A stretch of 64,000 nt of DNA from Clitopilus passeckerianus (taxonomy: Eukaryota > Basidiomycota > Agaricomycetes > Agaricales > Entolomataceae): assembly GCA_944990035.1 (NCBI GenBank), contig CALYLX010000152.1, positions 434,001-498,000 of the forward strand, read 5' to 3'. Position numbers and translations under genes: made by a program. The notes under the pieces are model-generated. The model was not told the DNA's origin. It did no database searches and saw nothing but the letters and a program-made list of their open reading frames with translations. Numbering within the stretch: position 1 is the stretch's first letter; each line of letters begins with the position of its first letter. This document shows positions 56,637 through 64,000 of the stretch, one piece after another.

Positions 56637-57986
56637 ATGGGCTTTATCTCATCTGCTTGGGCTGAACTCTTCCCTCAAAAACCTCCTGTCTGGACTGCAG
56701 ATGAGGTCCCAGACTTGACTGGAAAGGTTTTCCTCGTCACTGGAGGGAGCGGTGGCATAGGCAAGGAAACTATCAGGGTACGAGTCCACCTATCGTACTG
56801 TGAAGGGATACATAAACTTATATTGCATGATGACGGTCAGGTCCTTCTGCTACACAATGCCACAGTCTACCTCGCAACCAGAGATAAAGGCAAAGCTATC
56901 AAAGTCATTGAAGAACTCCGTCAGCTTACTGGAAAAGATGCAATGTTCCTTTACCTCGACTTGGCTGATTTGAAGTCGATCAAGGAGACCCTCAAAGAGT
57001 TTACCAGGTATACTCTCCTGCCAACCCTTGCCTCTAATTTCTTATGCTGACGTGTTTGAACAGCAAGGAAACGAGGTTGGACGTCCTCATCAACAATGCG
57101 TCAGTCCACTACCAATTATCGGATCTCCCATCTACTAACACCTCCAAACTAGCGGCGTAATGATGTCTCCCATGAGACAATTAACCAAAGACGGTACATC
57201 TCCTCCCTTCCCCCTCCCTTCTTATCTCCACCGAACAACCTAAGCTCACACCTATCACAGGCTACGACCTTCAATTCGGCACGAACGTCCTGGGCCACTT
57301 CTACCTCACCAAACTCCTCCTCCCTATGCTCCTCTCCACCGCCTCTCTTACCGGTGGGCCCGGACACGTCCGCATAACATCCCTCGCCACCGTCTCCCCC
57401 GCCCTCCGTCCTCCCCTTTCCCTCCCCGCCTTCCTCCCCTGTTCCGAGCCCACCACCCGTCTCCGCCGTCGTCTCGGGCGTCAAGCTCTCTATATGCAAA
57501 GCAAGTACGGGTCTTTGGTCTTAGCTCAGGAATTGGGTAGGCGATATGGTGAGAAGGGGTTGGTATCGACCTGCCTCAATCCCGGAAGTGCGAGGACGGG
57601 GATTTATAGGTGGGTGAGGATGACGTGGAGTGAGAGGTTGGTTCATGTGAGTTTTTTGTTTCTTTCTTGGTGAAGGTGAAAAGGGGATGGGTGGCTGATT
57701 GGGAGAAATATAGAAATTGGTGATGAACCCCATCGAGTACGCTGCTCTTAATCCGTTGTATGTGACTACACATCCGGAGGGGTATAGGTGGAATGGACAG
57801 GTGCGGTTGCTCTCTCTCTCCCTCTGCGAATTCGCTTGGATCCGAACTGATCCTTTATCTTTTGGATGTATGTAGTTCTTCGCGCCCTGGGCTCGCCGGG
57901 TGCAATTGAGCAAATCTGCGACGGACCCGAAAGTTGGAGAGGAATTGTGGAATTGGTGTGAGGAACAGGTTGCCGGGTTGAATTGA
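56637..57986 (+). CDS. Short-chain dehydrogenase/reductase (retinol dehydrogenase-like)
   Basis: Classical-type NAD(P)-dependent oxidoreductase. Seen: a 25-residue lead, then [16 protein letters not shown] (TGxxxGxG cofactor motif); [31 protein letters not shown] with [21 protein letters not shown]; a Ser in RITSLATVS; and the catalytic YMQSK (Tyr and Lys of YxxxK), followed by [10 protein letters not shown]. Six or seven exons; ends VAGLN-stop at 57986. The TATA-like box is very close upstream. It resembles the fungal WW-domain oxidoreductase/retinol dehydrogenase group often found in secondary metabolism, but no cluster is nearby. Substrate unknown. The segment between RITSLA and YMQSK is longer and more Pro/Arg-rich than usual. 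Confidence 0.9.
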
Positions 57987-58134
57987 GGGGTGGGGAAGCT
58001 GTATTATGTACCTCTCTATTGTGTTGATTTGTACTTTTTGAAGTAGTTATGGCTAGAATATAAATAAAGTCTGGTATCATACATAATACATAATCGTAAA
58101 AACCATTGAAATGTATCGGAAACAACCAACACCT

Positions 58135-58821
58135 CTAGCTCGCATTCACCGGCACCAACCCCTTCAACACCCCCATCGTCCTATCATACTCATCCGTATT
58201 ACTCGTCTTCCTCAAGTTCTTCGTCGCCTGGCTCCTCTCAGCCTCCGTCACCTTCTTATTCACCTTAGCCATGTCCAGTTGCGCCGGGAACTTCTCCTTC
58301 AGGAACAACAGGTCCTTTCTGTCGCTCTCCGTCGAGCGTGTGGACATGTTTTGGATGATTTTGATGAAGAGGTGGGTGGTTGGAAGGAACGGTAGGATGT
58401 CAGGCCGTATGGCATCGTCGGATATGGTTAGGTTGGTTAGGTTGCGGGGTAGACGCTCCCTATTAGACGTGTTGTTAGTCACGCCACTCAAATGAGAATA
58501 GATCCAGAGAGCTTGAACTCACTGTAACACCAAAGCAACATGCACAGTCGTCGGCTTATGTATAATCGCCAACCCCTCCGTCCCCCTTCCAATAAACACC
58601 GAAAACTCAGAGTCCTCAACGAACGCCTGCTTGACCTTGTCGAACCCGTTAAACATCGGCGTCTTCACCAGCACCTCGATATTCCTCGTCCCTCTCGTGC
58701 TGCCCAAATGAACAATCTGATAACCGCCGAAGAAGGCATGCTCGAGTTTCCGCGAGTCGAGCGCTTTGTGGATCGCTAGTGCTGCTTCGTTCAGTTTTGG
58801 TTTTTCGATTATGCAGGCCAT
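58135..58821 (-). CDS. Hypothetical protein with a nucleotidyltransferase-like core
   Basis: Two exons, about 208 residues. ATG 58821 opens MACIIEKPKLNEAALAIHKA, then AFFGGYQIVHLGSTRGTRNI and EVLVK, which resembles the GG...G-x-R-x-T-x-D-I-D/E core of nucleotidyltransferase-fold proteins, although the first acidic residue is Asn here. The exon join CA/G GAG gives QERLPRNLTNLTISDD, then LFIKIIQNMSTRSTESDRKD and a charged helical C-terminus ending VPVNAS. Many basidiomycete genomes carry such proteins with no known role. With the catalytic acid pair incomplete, it may bind rather than transfer nucleotides. Gene call is firm; function is inference. Confidence 0.75.
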
Positions 58822-59630
58822 AGCTCTGCAGGCTGGGACAAGGCTGAAATTGAATAGATGAATCAGAAGCGCCCATTAGAAGGATGATGGTGGATGGAGA
58901 TGACTGACCTTGATTTGGATGGGTAAAATCCATCCCATTTCGCGAGTCCACTATATATAGAACCCTCAGGTGTAGGTGTCCGCCTGCAGGTCCGCCTGTA
59001 AACCTTACCTTACGAGACAACAACAGCTCCGACACCATTGACAGTGCCGCGTGTTGTCGTATCCGACGGTGCAGGAGGGAATTAGGCAAAAATGCTGTGC
59101 GAGATCGATTATTATTAGCTCGTTCTAAATACGCGGTAACCCAATGAGGAAGCACTTAATGTAATGTCAAAGGTGAGAAGTGATCATGGCGAGCTTGTGG
59201 AAGGCACTGGCAGGTGGGCTGAGGGTTGGTTAGAGTTGCTTTTGAGAAGCTGGAGAAGTGACGGCCCCCGCGAGTAATGAGTGCGCAGGTGTGGGGAGCC
59301 TGGAGAGAGTCACAATAAGATCTCGAGAATCCGGCGGCCAGCTGCTTGTGAATCCGTATCGAGATCACCGTGTTATCACACCCACGCTCCCGAGAATCGA
59401 GGTGGGTAACGGTGATAAACCCGCGATATGATCTTCATTTCAGACGTTGGCTGTGCAGTACACGCTCACATGAGGTAGAAGTTCATGAACGTGGTTGATC
59501 AAGTTTGGATAGGTCTACATTCCGTGTGATATGAATTCTTTCCTTGTCTTCCCAAAGGTACGTACATTACATGGGTCAATTCCGTGACTCACAAGCAGTG
59601 GTACATTCCCCATTTCGACATGATCCCGGC
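58822..59630. other. Spacer between NTase-like gene and class-V aminotransferase tail
   Basis: About 800 bp. It should contain the promoter of the gene ending at 58135 and the 3' end of the aminotransferase. A minus-strand frame at 58649-59155 overlaps the NTase-like gene in another frame and is rejected. Nothing else seen. Confidence 0.5.
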
Positions 59631-61399
59631 CTAAATTCCGTTGGGCAGCTTCTCGGCGTCTGCAAACTCGGCTTTGACCTCCTTGATAACCTCTAACCAA
59701 GCCTTGCCCAGTTTCTCAAAATCGCTGACCTGCACGTTGCTCACAGTCAGATCAATTGCTGCGAATGAAAGAACGAAACGAACGGACCTCATTCCAAACT
59801 TGCGCACTGGCTCTCGTCCACCAGCGTCCATTATGGAAGAAATGAGCAGAATAGATCTTCTTGTCGACGATCAACTTCTGCTTGAACGCAAGGTCAATCT
59901 CCACGGTCGGTTTGAGGTTCAAAGGCAGTTCCACGTTAACCTATTACACCAAAAGAAAACCGGTATCATGACCAAAAACAGGTGCCAGGCATCCATATAT
60001 TGAGACGAACCATAGTAAACGTGAAGTCCCCTTCAGGGTCCAAAACCTTCGTGCCCATAACTTCAGCAAGGCGCGCACCGCCTTCGATTGCTAGCTTGTG
60101 GCAGTAATCGTAGATCTTGTCTTCACCTCCAAGCCAGGCCCGGAATCGGAGTGCTAGAAATGAAAAGCAGGTAAGAGACTGCGGAAGGCGATGAAATGGA
60201 TTCAAGGCCACGTACCCTCGGAGACGGAGAGGAATGACGACCAATCGAGGGTGCCGTTCCCTGATTGAAGCTCGAGTTAGCGAAAAAGGGATTTTTCGAA
60301 TATTTCTCGGACTGACATTCGTATTGTTCGACGAAATTGTGCCCTTGCCTATCCTTGGGCGAAATATACATATGGGATGTTGGGATGGAAGACCGGACAA
60401 TATGCTGGTTTCTTCATACGAGTAACAAGTCAGCAGGGGTATGCTTCGTCGAGTCATAAAACCATAAACTCACCTTTCTGGCACATACATGACAGACACG
60501 GCCCGTTTAGCCATGAGCCACTTGTGGCAGTTCTATGACACAAAAAGTTAGCTCAAACTCAAAGCACAAACTGTTCGATAGGGAATACGGACCGAAACCC
60601 AGAAATCAGGTGCAGCCTCCGTCAAGTTAATATTCTGCTCTTGACCGATCGAATGCGCAGCATCAATGACACTCCAGATGCCTTCCTCCTTGCAGATCTG
60701 AACCATTTCCTTCCAAGGCAGTGGGCAGCCTGGGTTCGAGACAATCGAGTCTATGACTGCAACACGTTTCTTATTCGGAGATTTGGGCAGGCCTTGAACG
60801 TGCTTGCGGAAGTTGTCCACGATTTCGGTGTGCGTGGTTGGGAAGTCGAGTTTGAAGACTGAGATAGTCGGGTGAGGAGGTCTGTCTCCTATGTTTGCGG
60901 CGGTCCGAGAGATAGAGCCATAGGTGGATGTCGCTGGACAGAAGACGTTAGTGAGGACATGGATTTTGAGGGTCGGAAATGAGAAACGCACTCGTAATGA
61001 GGATATCTCCCTCCTCCCAGTCAAAGTTGAGCAGTATAGTGTTCAAGCCATGAGATGCATTAGGCACCAGCACGACTTCATCCGTTTTGGCTCCAAGAAG
61101 CTTTGCCAGTTTCTCCCGGATCTCTATGAGCAAAGGCTCATAATAAATTCGCATAAAATAGTCCGGGTTCCACTCGGCCTCCAGAGCAAGCTTATGTGCA
61201 GCCTCAAACACAGGCTTAGGCGTCGTCCCGTATGATCCTACAATTCCGCAAAAGAAAAACTTCAGTCGGACGCCCAGAAGTTCGAATCCAACCAAGAAAA
61301 TTGACCATTATTAAGATTGACATATTCCGGATCCATGAGGAACAATTCCTTCATGGCGTGGCCAAAAGCAGGCGGTGCTTGTTCATATATCGTCGACAT
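59631..61399 (-). CDS. Class-V PLP aminotransferase family (isopenicillin-N-epimerase/LolT/EGT2-like)
   Basis: PLP enzyme of fold type I; relatives epimerise, desulfurate or cleave C-S bonds (EGT2 in ergothioneine synthesis). About nine exons from ATG 61399: AFGHAMKELFLMDPEYVNLNNG, then SYGTTPKPVFEAAHKLALE, VVLVPNASHGLNTILLNFDW, TSTYGSISRTA, VIDSIVSNPG, SVIDAAHSIGQEQNI with the PLP-ring Asp and His, then NCHKWLMAKRAVSVMYVP with the PLP Lys, WNGTLDWSSFLSV, and a C-terminal domain ending DAEKLPNGI. All expected catalytic residues are present. Length about 440, normal. Which substrate it uses cannot be decided here: desulfurase-type, epimerase-type and EGT2-type members share these motifs. It has no pathway partner nearby. 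Confidence 0.88.
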
Positions 61400-61952
61400 C
61401 TTGGTCTTGATCGTTGTCGTCCTCGAGGTCAAAGTCGAAGATAAGATTCCATACTGCTGGTGGCATCTTTATATTGAAAGATGAGCCGACCGACAACGAA
61501 GATGCCATGCACGCATGACTCACAGCGTGATGGTCGTTAGTCAGACACGCGACATCGGTGCGAATTTCCGGACGCGTCCCCCTAATACGACGCGACGCGT
61601 TTTAGCACCTTAGGACGCGTCTGTTTGATAGAAAGCAGTAGAGGACGGCGACGTTGAAAGGTCGCCTCAGTTTTACGAACGAAAGCGCGTGAAAATCAAG
61701 CGGGAAGACATGAAATCCCAAAAACATGAAATCCGACTCAATTGCGAAAGTCCTCCGACGGCACTCCTTCGGAATCGGGGATGGACGAGTGACAAAGCTC
61801 AGGGTTTACCCAAGGTTATTAGAAGGTATAAAGAACGACAGGTATAATGTCCAAAAGAATGTAGAAGCTATTAAGCAGGAATAGTGTAAAGCTCTCCGTC
61901 CCAAGCACATATCCTACCAGCCAGCTCGAAGCACGAAAGCATGTATCTTGCC
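61400..61952. other. Promoter of the class-V gene and 3' spacer
   Basis: About 550 bp with no gene. GACGCGT-type motifs (MluI cell-cycle box-like ACGCGT) occur several times between 61570 and 61625, upstream of the class-V gene start; see findings. Confidence 0.5.
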
Positions 61953-62551
61953 TCAAAACTTGAGAATCCAAATCTGCTGAGGCATATTCTTCTCCAACTC
62001 AGTCAGATTATTCATCTTATACTTCAGCACGACCGGTGTTCCAGGTTGGGAATCCCTAATCTCAGCCATATAAAGTACGTCCGAGAAGAGCCTGCAGTAG
62101 TTCCAAATCCGAGTCAGCGATAATGAGCACTTTGTGGATCACTCACTTGTATCGATCAGGGCCCATTGGAACCACGTCCCAGTTGTAAGGTTCATGGGAA
62201 GCAACCACAGCCCCACCGTCTTCGGGATCTTTGGCAAGACTTAGGTACTGGCCAGTTTTCTTGTTGGATATGATGAATGCGTACAGCCCAACGCGTTGGA
62301 AATGCCACTGCGTAATGATTCGTTAAGGCCTAACCCCAGTCAAAAAGAGTCCGGAAACGTACCTGCTGGGTCCAACTGTCGTTGTTGACAGTATTTCCGA
62401 TGACTAGTACATGAAGTCAGTTACCTCTTCTCCGAGGAGTAAACAGCCATAGTGACGTACCGGTGTACCCGTCGGAAGCTACGTCCAAAGCAAGCTGGAA
62501 TCTCTGGTTAACCAGGCTTCCGGGCGCGGCAAGTTGGCATTCGAGCGACAT
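61953..62551 (-). CDS. Small single-domain beta-trefoil (ricin-B-like) candidate
   Basis: Four exons give about 138 residues: MSLECQLAAPGSLVNQRFQL from ATG 62551, then LDVASDGYT, VIGNTVNNDSWTQQ/WHFQRVG, YAFIISNKKTGQYLSLA, YNWDVVPMGPDRYKL, and a last exon with PGTPVVLKYKMN and QQIWILKF. The LALDVxSDG, QQWHF and QQIWIL elements match the LD and Q-x-W signatures of the ricin-B beta-trefoil at regular spacing. There is no signal peptide, so a cytosolic fungal lectin is inferred; such proteins are often defence lectins. Splice joins are consistent. The trefoil call is from motif pattern only. Confidence 0.7.
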
Positions 62552-63489
62552 GTTGGCGGCCTATGATAGATTAGCGGTTAGGATTGGGGTCGGATATGTT
62601 CGATTGGCCGTGCACCTCCGTTCTTATATTTTTTTCATATCGGCGGCGTATTCGGTTGCGTCGTGATTCTTGTTCGGGCGTCATGCCAGCTATGACATGC
62701 CGTTTTAAAACGTGGCTGTGAATTGCGCAACTCGTACGCGTTCAGAACGCTCAGAGCGGGACGGGGTATGACAGGAGACACAGAAGCGTCTTTGCCAGAC
62801 AATTTTGCAATATCTTCGTTTCCCAAGAGTGAGAGTCCCTGAGCCGAGCGGCACCAGAACCAAGTTGCCAAGCAAGAACCAGTCAATGACAGTTATACTT
62901 GTCAAAGAAAATGAAGAGAAAGGTGTTCGGCCCACATGACTACCGAAGAAAGCTGCCCTCCGACCTGTGAGGTCAAATTGTGACCATCGGTGATGATTGT
63001 GAGGTGTCCAGTGGAAATGTTGCGGCTTTCCGACGTGTAAAGGTTGGTTTGAGTCCCAGAGAGTCTACACTCATAAGAGGCTGGGAGGGCGGTTTTTACA
63101 AGTAGAGCATGGCTGAAACGCAGGTTTTCTTGCCAAATTCCAGGCAATTTCGCCTGAAAAGGTGGTGGTCGCGGTCAACCTTAGAAACGCCATTTAAGGA
63201 GCGGAGTTGGCGGGCCGGCGATTCCTAGATTAGATAAGATGACGATCGCCGAATCTGATTGGTTCTCGCTCCAGAATTTATTGATTATGATTTATTTTTC
63301 TTCGTTTGCAAGGCCTGCAAAGATGAGAGGTGCGTAAACTGTCGAAATAAGATAGATACAGTTACAGTAACAATACTAATGGTACATTTGTTTCACTTCA
63401 TAATACCCCACAGAAATGATATGCATGAAACTGCTCGCTGCATCATGGTGTGCTAGAGAAGTTCTGGAGATACTGAGTCATTGAGCAGG
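62552..63489. other. Spacer between beta-trefoil candidate and terminal small gene
   Basis: About 940 bp. Minus-strand short frames (62635-63147) have no domain. The left side holds the promoter of the trefoil candidate. No repeat seen. Confidence 0.45.
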
Positions 63490-63858
63490 TCAGAGGCTCC
63501 CATACTGGGAGAGAACCGCATTTTTGTAGTCTTTGTTCATGTTACGTTGGTTGACATAGACGTGCTTCATTCCCGCCTGTTGTTGGATCGTAATATGTAG
63601 TTTATGATCAGAAGACCCTCTTGCATGTGCAAGATGTCTGAAAGAAAATGTCAGATATTGACAGTAAAATCGTTAAACATCATATACACACGTTATATTA
63701 GCCGAGTGAGCTCCGTAAACAGCTATTTGCTGGGCCACCTGTTGCTTGTGCCAATCCTCGACCCTTTGCCGAGCTCCACCATACAGACCGAGAGAGTCGA
63801 GTTCATTTCTGGCACCCTCGGTAAACTTCACTTTATCGCCGCCGTGACCACGACCCAT
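63490..63858 (-). CDS. Small hypothetical protein, two exons
   Basis: About 105 residues. Exon 1 from ATG 63858 encodes MGRGHGGDKVKFTEGARNEL, then SLGLYGGARQRVEDWHKQQV and ends AHSANI. The intron runs from GTGTGT (about 63690) to TTTCAG (about 63640). Exon 2 gives HLAHARGSSDHKLHITIQQQ, then MKHVYVNQRNMNKDYKNAVL and ends QYGSL-stop at 63490. Hydrophilic, basic, rich in His, Gln and Asn, without a signal peptide or membrane helix. The exon join is in frame and the second exon stays open, which supports a real gene. Not recognised. Confidence 0.55.
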
Positions 63859-64000
63859 TTTGCGTTATGAAGAAATCGGTTGAGCAGTGTGATGAGTCCT
63901 AAATCTGTCCTTATTGTGGACTGAGCCTGGTATTTTCCTAACCGAAGCCAGCTACAGACTTCAAGTAGCTGATTTCGCTGAGGAACTTGGTGGCGACAGG

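Noticed and set aside
56637..61399. Secondary-metabolite cluster (SDR, class-V PLP enzyme and nearby oxidases)
   Set aside because: No polyketide, peptide or terpene synthase in the window, and these genes are separated by unrelated genes in mixed orientation.

Overview
The window is nuclear DNA of a filamentous basidiomycete, most likely an agaricomycete mushroom-forming fungus. The evidence is the high density of short (about 50-60 nt) GT-AG introns, genes on both strands with short spacers, and fungal families: an ENA-type Na+ pump, GUP1, a Mup1-like permease, MYND zinc-finger paralogues, and ricin-B lectins fused to a domain like basidiomycete macrophage-activating glycoprotein. I cannot name the genus. 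There are no prokaryotic features, rRNA genes, CRISPR arrays or recognisable autonomous transposons.

Layout. 0-7.2 kb: 3' part of an ENA-type cation ATPase, a MINDY deubiquitinase, and a small secreted repeat protein. 7.2-10.9 kb: mostly gene-poor, with one spliced 92-codon gene. 10.9-19 kb: GUP1 (MBOAT acyltransferase), an FAD monooxygenase and, on the minus strand, an RD/RE-rich protein. 19-26.9 kb: tandem array of MYND zinc-finger genes, with one intact copy, one relic and two interrupted copies. A fourth near-complete copy, also interrupted, lies inverted at 33.3-34.7 kb. 26.9-28.2 kb: an apparently undescribed 1.37-kb element with inverted-repeat ends and repeated ATTATAAT motifs. 28.6-31.6 kb: biotin-pathway KAPA synthase and the RNase P/MRP subunit POP5. 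35.7-38.1 kb: a formamidase cut into very small exons. 39.8-47.4 kb: three secreted lectin paralogues, two from a recent 3.1-kb tandem duplication that left an orphan promoter. 47.6-51.1 kb: questin-oxidase-like gene and LCP5/neuroguidin. 52-56.3 kb: convergent pair of methionine-permease-like genes. 56.6-64 kb: SDR, nucleotidyltransferase-like protein, class-V aminotransferase, a single-domain beta-trefoil candidate and a small conserved-looking protein.

How it fits together. I see no biosynthetic gene cluster; most genes are housekeeping or stand-alone metabolic functions. The distinctive theme is local gene amplification (MYND genes, lectins, permeases) with visible scars. The best candidates for new biology are the decaying MYND family, the inverted-repeat element beside it, the lectin trio with its duplication junction, the 12-residue-repeat secreted protein, and a 22-bp-periodic octamer array at 32.85 kb. 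Exon-intron structures were read by eye from splice consensus and reading frame, so individual junctions may be off.
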